64,000 nt of DNA. It comes from Bremia lactucae. Taxonomy: Eukaryota > Oomycota > Peronosporomycetes > Peronosporales > Peronosporaceae. How positions within the stretch are numbered: the stretch's first letter is position 1; every line of letters begins with the position of its first letter. Below the pieces are notes generated by a model. It was given only the letters and a program-made list of their open reading frames with translations, did not search any database and was not told where the DNA came from. Below are positions 10,365 to 19,740 of the stretch, one piece after another. The DNA is taken from contig NW_027152029.1 in assembly GCF_004359215.1 (NCBI RefSeq), positions 1,369,242-1,433,241 of the forward strand. The letters run 5' to 3'. The position numbers and the translations under genes were made by a program.

Positions 10365-11210
10365 ATGTTTCCATACACGGCGCCAAAGATGCCACCTAAA
10401 AGGGGCCACATTGGTGGGTCGTCTGCGAAGACGCCCACTCAACCTCACACTAAGCGCACGCGCCGCGTCGATTTGCCGGCCGCGTCAAATGCCTTAGTCG
10501 AAACGCCGACAGCTACTGCTGCTGTTGCGTTAACAGGGCTAAAGGATCCATCCCACTTTAATAGTGAGGATGTTGATCCGTCGCTCATAGTAGTGATGCG
10601 GACAACGAGCTCATCAGGAAGGATGATGGCGCATTATTGCCCATCCAAACTTCTCTCATGGCTCACAACATGGAGACAGCAGCATTTACGAATGCTGTCT
10701 CGTCGTCTGCGCTGGAAAGCGCAGCGACAGGTAATGAGATCGCTGCCCATAAAGGCGCAGCCGCTTCTCCGTTGGGTATAACCACAACGCCTTATGCTCA
10801 GATCATAATCCATAATGGTTCTGACATAGAGGATTTGGAGCCTAAAGCTCCGCCGACGACACGTGAACGTGCTCAGTCGGTGTCACAAGCCAGTCGTTTA
10901 GAACATGGCTATGTGACGGGTGGCATATTAAAGATGCCCCCTCCATCTAAATAGCCTCGTTTAAACGGGCCAAGAGCGTCGCTCCTAGAGTGCGCTCTTG
11001 TAGACGCACATAATTATTATGGCGTCTTTAAATCATGGAGGGCTCAGGGAAAATCGCTTGGGCGTATTTTCCAGATCCCGGTCGTGTTGCGTTCAAATAA
11101 AACGCCCGAACAATACGAGGCGGAATTCTTGCGCCACATTCATCTGCATTCCGATGCGATGAAACAGCGGTCGCAGCTAATTTAATTTTGCCCGCTTGCG
11201 TGTAAAAGAA
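10365..11210 (+). pseudogene. antisense ORF of LTR2 element C
   Basis: Plus-strand coding between the chromodomain (minus) and the 3' LTR2 (minus). It starts at an ATG near 10389 (MPPKRGHIGGSSAKTPT) with a basic TKRTRR patch. It shifts frame near 10630 (MAHNMETAAFTNAVSSSALE), and ends in a helical block (YYGVFKSWRAQGKSLGRIFQ, TPEQYEAEFLRHIHLHSDAM) before a stop at about 11183. Function unknown and sequence unlike the LTR1 aORF, but in the same antisense place. Confidence 0.5.
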
Positions 11211-11275
11211 ATCAATGGGCGGTACTTCACCCCCTGTTTCTTCTCACAATGCTGCTTCTGCTAGTCCATTTGAGA

Positions 11276-11542
11276 TTAGCGAAGCGGCCTCAGCTGGTGC
11301 TTCTTTTCATAAGCAGCCACCAAGCCGGGCACATCAATACGTAGGGTATCGATCGGTTCCCATGAGTCAAAACGCTTCGGGTAACCTCTCCATTGGACGA
11401 TAAACTGATACCTTTGCCTAACGGAGCGGTGGGCACGCAACCTTCCAACAAGGAAGCGTTGATTCCCACCCGCATCCATCAGTGCAGGCAGTGCCCGATA
11501 GTACTGGCGATCTTGCTCACCTAATCGCGGCTGTCTTACCAT
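11276..11542 (-). pseudogene. chromodomain end of LTR2 element C pol
   Basis: Open frame of 88 aa ending pol: NQRFLVGRLRAHRSVRQRY, FIVQWRGYPKRFDSWEPID, VPGLVAAYE. The aromatic cage and WEP motif of chromodomains are visible. The rest of pol (integrase, RT) is absent; an LTR1 element begins at 11683. 11543-11682 holds nothing recognisable. Confidence 0.75.
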
Positions 11543-11682
11543 CCAATTAACGGCGTTTTTCGTTCGGGTGTGGGAGAGCGTTACGGGTCACATGTGACCG
11601 GGCTGCAGACACATCACTGTGGATGTGTGTGTTAACACACAAGTTATTATTGATTAAACCAATAATGTGATTGTTGACTGGG

Positions 11683-12121
11683 TGTAACGGGGCACTGCCG
11701 ACTCGTACTGCTTCAGTACAAGTCCACTTCGCACTGCCTCAGAGCGAGTGGTGCCTCAAGTCACTTCACGTTCACTTGTACGTGCAGAGGAAGTCTTCTC
11801 TTTAAAAGACTTGCCTTAAAAAGATTTAATTAAAAACTGTATTAATATAATTAAGTTCTTCTTGTCCATCTACTTAATACTAACTAAATTATAAACTAAT
11901 AAAAACATGTACTAAAAGTCTTATTTGTCTTTCTTTTTGCGCGTGTCCAGCGCTGACTGGACCGCGGAGATAGTAGATATAATGCTCTATATCTACCAAT
12001 GGATAAGCTTTTAGAATATTACCATTTAGAGTAATATCCTCCATATATTATCTACCTTTTAGATAATATATTAATCAAAACCTTTAAGTGTTACTATCAT
12101 GTAACGATACACTCCGTTAAA
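11683..12121 (-). repeat. LTR1, 3' LTR of element D
   Basis: 439 bp, TGTAACGGGG at the left and a mutated end (CCGTTAAA for CCGTTACA) at the right. The polypurine tract (ATGGGAGGAGTGA on the minus strand, 12122-12134) lies just inside. Confidence 0.85.
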
Positions 12122-12134
12122 TCACTCCTCCCAT
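12122..12134 (-). other. polypurine tract of element D
   Basis: Purine run next to the 3' LTR on the minus strand. The better kept version, AAGGGAGGGAGGA, is seen in element F (24724-24736) and, on the minus strand, element J (33860-33872). It primes plus-strand DNA synthesis in LTR retrotransposons. Confidence 0.65.
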
Positions 12135-12206
12135 AAACGACAATCACTCTGATTGTCATTGGGTAGAGTGGTCGCTATGAGACCACTTTATTAAAAACGA
12201 TGTTGA

Positions 12207-13530
12207 TTGGTCAGATTCATCATTTTAAATTCTATCGCATGGTTAACAAGTCCATGCGGTATGCGAATAATGCGGCGCCTTCGGCTGCGGTTCATGCAGC
12301 CGCGGGCGACGCATTATTGTCTCTTGCGGCAGGACGTTCCGTCTGCCGTAGTGTCATATTCTCCCGCAACTCTAAATGTTGCGGGTGCACGTTACGATAG
12401 ACCACGTGAATGCGACCCCTCTTTAGAGGTCGACTACGAATGCGAGTCGGACGAAATGGCCGACTCGGGGAGAACAGAACAGTCGCCTGGTCACTTCTAG
12501 AACGCCTTTTTGATCGATTTTATTTGCTATTTTAAGTTTAATTATTACAATTTCGCTATCGTCAGGCGGCTGACTATGAGCCTTCGAATGAGGGGGCTTA
12601 TCCGAGTAGACGTGCTGGTAGCATTCGCTACAGCATGTTCGGTTCCGACGATGAGGATGATTCCTCATCGCCACCACCGTCTCCCGTGCCGTCACCCGCA
12701 CATATTTCTGTGCGTGGTGATGCTGATGGCGTAAGCCATCGTAATAAAAGTTCTTGTGGTACCTCTACTTCAGTGGGTACCACTCAGGGGATCGTAGACG
12801 GTAAAATGTCTCGTCTTGCTCCTGCAAAGAAGCCGTGGCTTCTGCCCGAACAGCTAATTGATAGCTTGTCTGGAGAGACAACTTCTCACAATATAAAAAT
12901 TATTTATTTATTGCGACAAACCTACATGGCCTTGATCCCAGCACGAAGAACTTTCGCGCTGAAGAAGATTTTTATCTCGATGGTTTTCTTAAGCATCGAC
13001 GGTATAGTGGCAACAATAACGAGATAAAGTCTCGCTTATGGAAGCCTAAAGCGCGTTCATTCGCAATGTCAAAGACATTGGTCGTGAAGCCTGGCTTCAA
13101 AGACTTTACGCGATTCGCGTTAAGTTTGAGAAACGAACTCTAACTGGTGCAAGGTATAAGCTGCATCGGTTGTCACGTGAGGCAGGACTTCCATGCCTCA
13201 CGTGGGGTGATCCCTGTCCGTATTGTTTTAACAACACGAAGCGAGTAAAAGGGGATGTCTATTTCCTATCTTCGCCCTGGGGAAGAGCTCGCATCTCTAT
13301 CGAGATGCGCGATGCGATTGACGTTTTACAATCGATTTACAGGCGCCAGGGGCGCGTGTTTTCCGATGGACCTTCTGAACCATCGGATGGGTCTCGTCAT
13401 ACTGACGGACGACGTCAGCTCATCGCAGTTTCGAGGATCTTCGGACCCGATACGAGAATCTCCAGATTCAGCATCAGAATCTGGTTCGTGAACACAATAA
13501 TCTTTTAAAAGATTCTTGAAAAGGGTGGTC
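12207..13530 (+). pseudogene. antisense ORF (aORF) of element D
   Basis: Longest aORF copy with its N-terminus: MVNKSMRYANNAAPSAAVHA then SLEVDYECESDEMADSGR (acidic, Ser-rich). A 68-bp AT-rich insertion at about 12490-12557 breaks it. Then FGSDDEDDSSSPPPSPVPS, GVSHRNKSS, KKPWLLPEQLIDSLSGET, the helical block, the Cys motif CLTWGDPCPYCF at 13190-13230, RVKGDVYFLSSPWGRARI, and, beyond a deletion at about 13409, a coiled-coil end (RSFEDLRTRYENLQIQ, LVREHNNLLKDS) with a stop near 13518. The deletion that removed the chromodomain from pol removed the matching middle of this frame. Function unknown. Confidence 0.6.
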
Positions 13531-13817
13531 AGATCCGTCCTCGGATGAAACCGCGTACTGATGGTACGGGCGGAGCCGACCAACGTAAAACGTAGGATGC
13601 GAACGCATCCTACGTGGCAATTTATTGTGTACGCATTGCCTGTGCGATGCAGTACACGGAACGGCCCAATGAACTTGGGTTGTAGTTTACTGCTATCAAC
13701 ATTAGTCATTACACGCTTAGGTAAGCTTACCGTAGACAGAAGTACTAGGTCATTAACTTTAAATGAAAGAATGTTTGCTCTTCCATGTTTGTCTGCGTTC
13801 CGTTTCTGACGGTCCAC
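13326..13817 (-). pseudogene. integrase C-terminus of element D, chromodomain deleted
   Basis: Frame of 163 aa. DRQKRNADKHGRANILSFKV, NDLVLLSTVSLPKRVMTNVD, PKFIGPFRVLHRTGNAYTIN is the GPF/Y module of the Ty3 integrase C-terminal domain. The tail jumps from DPRNCDELTSS to VSMTRPIRWF; the ~150 residues with the chromodomain present in element A are missing. Confidence 0.75.
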
Positions 13818-13990
13818 TGCGTTAGCAATGGAATCCTAAACGAAACAGATTACTGATTCTCGAGTCAGCAGAAATTCCTCTCCTGACTCAGTTGTTTTTT
13901 TCTTTTCTAGTGCGCTTTGCGCGTACTGCCATGAGATCATTCTCGTCTTGAATGAAGATTTCTTCGGCATCGACATCACTCGCGTCGTTG

Positions 13991-14600
13991 TTAACTTCGA
14001 CGCGTGATGAGCATGAGCCAGAAATGGTTTAGCTCGTGCGAGTCCACCCCCCCTCTTAATTTAGAGGATCCCTCTAATTGGGTGGGTATACGAGGATGGC
14101 GTAAGTTATTCACGAAGAACGGTGTATGAGTTGTAGACGCATGCACCAAATTATTGGTGGCGAATTCGACCCATCGGTAAAAACTCGCTATAATTCGGTA
14201 CGATTGGACGTAACCTCGAAGTATCTCTTCGAGGACGCGATTTACAAAATTCGTCTGACCATCTGTCTCTGGATGATCAGAAGTTGACATAGTCAGCCGT
14301 GTTTCGAGAGATCGGAACACAGATTGCCAAAACTCCGTCGTAAACCGTGGATCTCTATCCGAGACCAGGTCACGGGGTAACCCGTGGAGTTTGAATACCG
14401 TGTCGATATAGACAAGGGCACAGCCCGGAGCCGTGATCGACTCTGGTACTGCAGCAAGATGTACCATCTTGCTGAATCTGTCTACAAAAACAAGGATTTC
14501 ATTGTATTTGTGATCGTCTTTGGGAAATTCGAAGACGGAGTCCATAGATACGGACTGCCAACACTCTGCCGGAAGTGGTAGAGGTTGAAGAGATGCACGG
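13991..14600 (-). pseudogene. integrase catalytic core of element D
   Basis: Open frame 14545-13991. All three acidic positions of the DD35E core are visible: ILVFVDRFSKMVHLA, GLPRDLVSDRDPRFT and the Glu in NFVNRVLEEILRGYV. MSTSDHPETDGQTN is the usual gypsy signature. It is upstream of the C-terminal domain by a frameshift near 13985. Confidence 0.85.
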
Positions 14601-14602
14601 GA

Positions 14603-14821
14603 TTAAGGGCTAGGCTTCACCCGTTGACATACCTCGCAAGCACGAATGTACTTGCACACGAACTGATACTGGCGGGGCCAGTAAAAGTCGCGACTTACTG
14701 GGAGGTAAGTCTTCTCACGTCCACGATGCCCACTTGTTGGTGCATCGTGACACTCATACACTGATGCGCAAGCGCAAATCATTGTGAGTAGGGACGACGA
14801 AACGTGGGGTGTCGCCGGCAA
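14603..14821 (-). pseudogene. integrase zinc-binding domain of element D
   Basis: H-H-C-C domain: YECHDAPTSGHRGREKTY with the two His, FYWPRQYQFVCKYI, and RACEVCQRVKPS with the two Cys. Frame is separate from the core (stop at about 14602). Confidence 0.85.
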
Positions 14822-14971
14822 CGGCTGTGTAATACAATAAGCCGTTGCGTGTTGTGTATCGATCGGATGACGATCGATATAAAGCCAGTAAATCTTTATA
14901 AGATTTATCTGATGGATTCATCAGATGATCTATTAAACGCAGAAGGTCCTTATTTTCTGCTTAGGCTTTCT

Positions 14972-15481
14972 TTATGTCATCAAATAAGGTTGATGACGGA
15001 ACACTTGAAATGAGTGTTGCAACGATGAAATTATTTTCACCGTTAGAATGCGCAGCCGGCTCGAAATCGGGTCGGCGTGATAACGCATCAGCGACGACAT
15101 TAAGTCGTCCTGGTTTATATTCCACGGAGAAATTATACTTCGCGAAAAAGGATAGCCATCCTGCATTCTTTGCGAGAGGTGTGGGCTATATTGGGCCGTG
15201 TGTAATGACGCATGGTCCGTATTTACGATAAACGGTCTATCTCCACGGAGATAGACCGTAAACTTAGCCAGTGCATATTTCATGGCAAGGAGTTCCTTGT
15301 CATGCACTGGGTAATTGGGTTCAGCTGGTTGCAGCTGACGCGATTGGTAACAGACGACGCGCTCCGCGCCGTCTGTATCGTATTGCATTAACGCACAGCC
15401 GATTGCGAAATCGCTGGCGTCACAGACCACATGGAATGGTCTGTCTTGATCTGCAATCGCCAATATGGGCGATTGCATCAA
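14972..15481 (-). pseudogene. RNase H of element D
   Basis: PILAIADQDRPFHVVCDASD opens the Ty3 RNase H with the first catalytic Asp. ELLAMKYALAKFTVYLRGDR and NTDHASLHTAQYSPHLSQRM follow. It is frameshifted in the last third (after SQRM), compared with the intact copy at 35363-36655. Confidence 0.8.
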
Positions 15482-15489
15482 GCTTTGCT

Positions 15490-16330
15490 TGATACCTTCA
15501 GAGGAACGCTGACAATCAGCGTTCCGTAGCCACTTATCGTCTTTTTTCCAAAAGACGAGAGAGATGAACTGTCATCTCGGCATAATTGCGGGAATACTTG
15601 TGCAAGTACGCCGCTAATCATAGGAATTTTCTAAGTCCCTTGACATCGACTAAAACTGGTCAGTCGGTAATTGCCTTGATCTTTTCGGGATCAGGGCGCA
15701 CGCCGCGTTTACCGACGATGCACCTAAGAAGGGGTATTTCGCTTGCAGCGAATATACACTTCTTGAGATTTGCATACAACTTATGCTTTCGCATAAGTGT
15801 AAGAACCTGACGAACGTGAGTTTTATGAACTTCCACGTCCGTCTTACCGTCCATGGCCCGGCTATGGACGAATACATCGTCAAAATAACTCGGTGCGAAT
15901 TCTCGCACCGGTCTCAACAGATTCGTTTCGCATCTGTTGAATGTTGCAGGGGCGTTACTAAGTCCCTGAGGTATCACTAGCCATTCCCAGGGCATCCCAC
16001 TGGGAGCGCTCACTGCTGTGTACGGGATGTCCCGTTCACGCATAAGGATTTGATAAAACCCATCCATTAGATCCATGGACGAAAAAGATCGAATTCTTAG
16101 ACATACCATCTATGATTACGTCTTTTCTAGGTATCGGCATTTGAGCCGGTACCGTTGCAGCATTCAGCTTATTGAATACGTGCACTATCCGCCACCCTCC
16201 TGTGGCCTTTCGCACGCAGAAGGTCGGAGAGCCATGCGGGGAGGTTGACTTCCTCACGTGGCCCGCTTTTAATCGATCGATAAAGATTTTATCGATCGCA
16301 AGTACTTGTTCATGAGGCAGTGGCTACTGC
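15490..16330 (-). pseudogene. reverse transcriptase of element D
   Basis: 16257-16036 reads SPTFCVRKATGGWRIVHVFN, KLNAATVPAQMPIPRKDVII. 16109-15660 reads FSSMDLMDGFYQILM, PSGMPWEWLVIPQGLSNAPA and the catalytic loop SYFDDVFVHSR (YFDD at about 15878-15889), then LKKCIFAASEIPLLRCIVG. A frameshift near 16080 and one after 15660 make it inactive. Confidence 0.85.
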
Positions 16331-17230
16331 TTCATGACACAGCACTTCGAGCCCGGTTTGAGCTCGATCTCATGTCGAGAGCCTTTATCCTTAGGCAACT
16401 CGCATGGAACTGCTTTAGATAATACATCCCGGAATTCAATCAAATTTTTGGATAAAGGATTTGTCTTAAGTGACTCCCAGGATTGAGTAGTATATATCTG
16501 AACACGAGTCCTCACATCGAGGATACTTTCGTTCATCGATGAGCTGCTGAGAACCGGGTTGTCCTCTGCAAAAAGTACCGCTGACCGAATATCGGTTACG
16601 TATTCGTCCTCTGTGACGAGAACGCAGATCTGCTTAATTCTACCACTATGCAGATTATTAAGAACCGCTTGGGTTTTAGGGTTGGTTATTGAATTATCTC
16701 CGAAGTTAAGCTCGGAGGCGCATCCGGATTAAGAGTACAAGCGCCTACTCTTAATCCGTTATTAACCAAGACATTAAATGTCTCGATTTCTATCTGAGAT
16801 TTATCCACAGACTGCCGCGGGATTAATGACCCGGGATGCTGAAGTCTAATCACTTCAGCATTAACTATTTGAGGAGATTTCTCCTCAAGTACGTGGGGCC
16901 TTATTCCCTCAACGTCTTCCGACTGTGATTGCGCTATAACAGTCGGGTCCTCTACGGTCGACTCTCTACTCGACTTAGGATCATCGTGTTGTCCATTTTG
17001 GACAACCGGTATCTTCCTTGAATGTCGCCCGCTAGGCGTACATTCATGTCTCAATCCACTCGATTTATTCGAGTGGTGGACCTTCGGCGCTGCCTGTGCA
17101 TTCTCACAGCCGCCGGCAGCTGACTCCACAGGGTGATTACTAATCACACTGTGATCTTGTGCAGTCGTACTATCGGATCGTGCCACAAGTGAGGCCTGTA
17201 CATCCACACGCTTGTGGACATTCCAAGACG
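16324..17230 (-). pseudogene. protease-RT linker of element D
   Basis: Frames 17207-16686 (AAPKVHHSNKSSGLRHECTP, VLEEKSPQIVNAEVIRLQH) and 16536-16324 (LPKDKGSRHEIELKPGSKCC). Same linker as in elements A and M. No domain recognised. Confidence 0.65.
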
Positions 17231-17299
17231 TTCATCAGATGGCCATGTGACGAGCAAGTGGCTGGCATCTTTACGGATCGATGCTGCCAGCTGATTTTT

Positions 17300-17610
17300 G
17301 GCTCATACTTTTTTTAGCCAAGTTAAACCTAGCATGACATAAAAATTTGTCATCCTAATCCAGTACGATGAAATCATCATCATACTGTAAATCTTTTAAC
17401 GTGTAGTGAAATTTCACTACGCGTTTCATTACTGTTATCGATGCGCCTGTCGCTAGACGCACCGTCATCCTCGTTGGAGGGATGTCGCGCTCAACATATT
17501 TGAGCCTACGACCCTTTAGCGACTGGCGACGAATAAAGTTATTCGACGCTGCACAGTCCACTAGAGCTCTAACTGACAATTCATTTGTCCACTTTTAACT
17601 TTAACGTGAT
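17300..17610 (-). pseudogene. protease of element D
   Basis: SVRALVDCAASNNFIRRQSL is the retropepsin active-site loop with the catalytic Asp kept (D-C-A-A for D-[TS]-G-A). ERDIPPTRMTVRLATGASIT, VVKFHYTLKDLQYDDDFIVL follow. The flap/second half up to GLPWLRKY is interrupted by frameshifts. Confidence 0.75.
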
Positions 17611-17623
17611 GAGTGATACCTCA

Positions 17624-18760
17624 TCACCAGGTGCAGAGACACATAATGATTGTATGTCTGGAGCAACTTAAGTCAAGAGATTTGCAAATTCTGTTGAGGT
17701 TGGTAGATAAGTAGGGCGTTGCGCCCCTACTGACCCCGACCGCTTTTTGGCGGCCCGCCGTGCTGTTGCGATTTCGCAACAACGTCCGACCCGCGACGAT
17801 TGCCCTTTTTGGCATTCAGTCCATAGTTACGTTTACTACCTCTCGGTACTGGGCGTGGGGCACTACACTTATGAGCGTGGTGACCTGACTTATGACAGCA
17901 ATTGCATTTCCGCAATTGCTTATTGTCTGAATAGCGAGGTCTCTCGCTTTCGACATGAGAGAGGTCCATAGGTTCTGGACCCCCAAGCTCGTGTCGTCTT
18001 GGAGGACAATACGAGGACGAACGTGCTTGAGCCTGTCTCAAGTTAAAGTCCTCCTCGAGTTCCGCAACGGATATTGCTTCTTCAAGCGTATCCAGTTCCA
18101 AGCGGAACAGATGGACCTTGACGAGACCATCCGTAAGACCTTGCATGAACACCGTAATCAACGTGTGTTCATGAACTGGGTTGTTCGTGACACAACTCGC
18201 TAAGCGTCGTATGTGCTGGGCATAAGCGTGAACATCACGCTTGCCTTGCTTGAGTTTTAGAAGCTCTGATCGAGCTTCTGAACTCAGTCCTAGGCGGATC
18301 AAACATCTGTTTGAGCGGGGATTTAAAAGTCTCTAGCGAGCCAAATACATATGGGTCGCGCAACGTAAGGCCTAAAACCCAAGTTTTGGCACGACCTGTC
18401 GAATTTGATTGAGCAAATGCGACTTGCATTTGCTCGACGATGCGACGAGCCCTTATGGCATCGTCCAACTCGACAAACCATCTTAAGAGGAATCTTCTTC
18501 GACTCTTCTATACTTAGGGATGTCAATATTTAAGGTTATCGGACGACGCGTGTGCGTCTTTCAGGCACAGGGGTCTGCACCTGCTGTAACCTCAACAGTT
18601 CTGCCTGTTGAGAGCCTTGCTGATTAAGCAAGGCTACCTTCTCCTTCGCCTCGTCAAGTTCATGTTGTATGAACTTGGCGATGGCTGAATGGAGGGCATC
18701 TCTATCCAAATCGGACAGCATGGCCAAGATGGCATCGTTCCCTACGGTCGAACTCATTCG
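17624..18760 (-). pseudogene. gag of element D
   Basis: Three frames. 18757-18536 is the N-terminus (MSSTVGNDAILAMLSDLDRD, a helical KFIQHELDEAKEKVALLNQQ). 18468-18235 is mid capsid (KTWVLGLTLRDPYVFGSLET). 18302-17727 is the C-terminal part (KLKQGKRDVHAYAQHIRRLA, FMQGLTDGLVKVHLFRLELD, LEEAISVAELEEDFNLRQAQ). The CCHC knuckle CNCCHKSGHHAHKC comes near 17900. MSSTVGN is the likely gag start. Confidence 0.8.
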
Positions 18761-18881
18761 CTCGACTGCACTCCTTTCTATGTCACTTAGAAAGGAGTAG
18801 CTATCACGCGAAACGTGATGCGTATTCCATTATCATCTAACATGTCCTTGTTAGATGATGGAAATGTAGTCCTTGGAACGA

Positions 18882-18897
18882 CTACAAAGTGCTACCA
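18882..18897 (-). other. candidate primer binding site, element D
   Basis: Minus strand TGGTAGCACTTTGTAG, two bases inside the 5' LTR end. It starts with TGG. The first 11 bases equal the LTR2 site at 6897. Confidence 0.5.
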
Positions 18898-18899
18898 GG

Positions 18900-19332
18900 T
18901 GTAACGGGGCACTACTGACTTGTACTGCTCCAGTAAAAGTCCATACGCACTGCCTCAGTGCGAGTGGTGCCTCACGTCACTTCACGTACACTAGTACGTG
19001 CAAAGGAAGACTCTCTTTAAAACATTTACCTTAAAGAGGGTTAAAAGTAAACTGTATTATATATAATAAGTTTTTCTGTTTTTTTAATGCTAACTTTATT
19101 TTAAACTAACACAAAACATTTAATAAAGTCTTATCTGTTTCTCTCTTTGCGCGCGTCCAGCGCTGACTGGACCGCGGAGAAAGTAGATATAATGGTTTAT
19201 ATCTACCAATGGATAAGCTTTTAGAATATTACCATGTAAAGTAATATTTTCCAAATATTATTTACCTTTCAGATAATATATTAATTAACAACCTTTAAGT
19301 ATTAATTTCATGTAACGATAGACCCCGTTACA
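18900..19332 (-). repeat. LTR1, 5' LTR of element D
   Basis: 433 bp from TGTAACGGGG to GACCCCGTTACA. It differs from the 3' LTR of the same element at many positions, so the insertion is not recent. Confidence 0.9.
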
Positions 19333-19740
19333 CTATGTCAATTATCTGACCCGTCGTGTATCCATGATGCGTAAGTGTAGTGCGTTACTTCTATGGTAAG
19401 GAACGATACTGCGGATCAGTGCCGTAAGTGCTATTCGCTAATAAGTAGGATTCAAAATCAGTCTACTGAAAACCTGTGTGCTAGAGCTGACAGAAAAACC
19501 AACTTTATATGTGTGTTTGAGCTGTGTAACCATATTACAGCTAGAAAGTCGGGCTTCAGCGGGGACCCAAGCCTAGGTTTTGACCAGTGGGCGCCCCGCA
19601 CCAGCTGATTTCTGTCGTTATGGCGGTGAGATCTGGACAGCGGTAACAACTCGAGTGAAGACGGGAGTCTACGCGTAGCACTCCGCCGCGCTATGAACTT
19701 GTTTCCGACAGCGAGAGCAGAAGCGATGTCGGTCACTCCT
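19333..19740. other. stretch without a recognisable gene
   Basis: Only short frames (plus 19393-19608, minus 19458-19736). No domain, repeat or LTR edge recognised. Confidence 0.3.

Larger units (their letters stand above)
11683..19332 (-). mobile_element. near-complete LTR1 chromovirus, element D (7.65 kb)
   Basis: Both LTRs are present (3' LTR 11683-12121, 5' LTR 18900-19332) with gag, protease, RT, RNase H and integrase in the order of Ty3/gypsy. Coding is broken by frameshifts. The chromodomain has been deleted (jump near 13409 from the integrase tail to the last 25 residues). The five bases outside the LTRs are CTGGG and CTATG, so no clean target-site duplication. Its antisense ORF lies at 12207-13530. 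It is the reference copy for the family in this window. Confidence 0.9.

Noticed and set aside
11678..19337. Target-site duplication for element D
   Set aside because: Flanks CTGGG and CTATG differ at two of five bases; not accepted.
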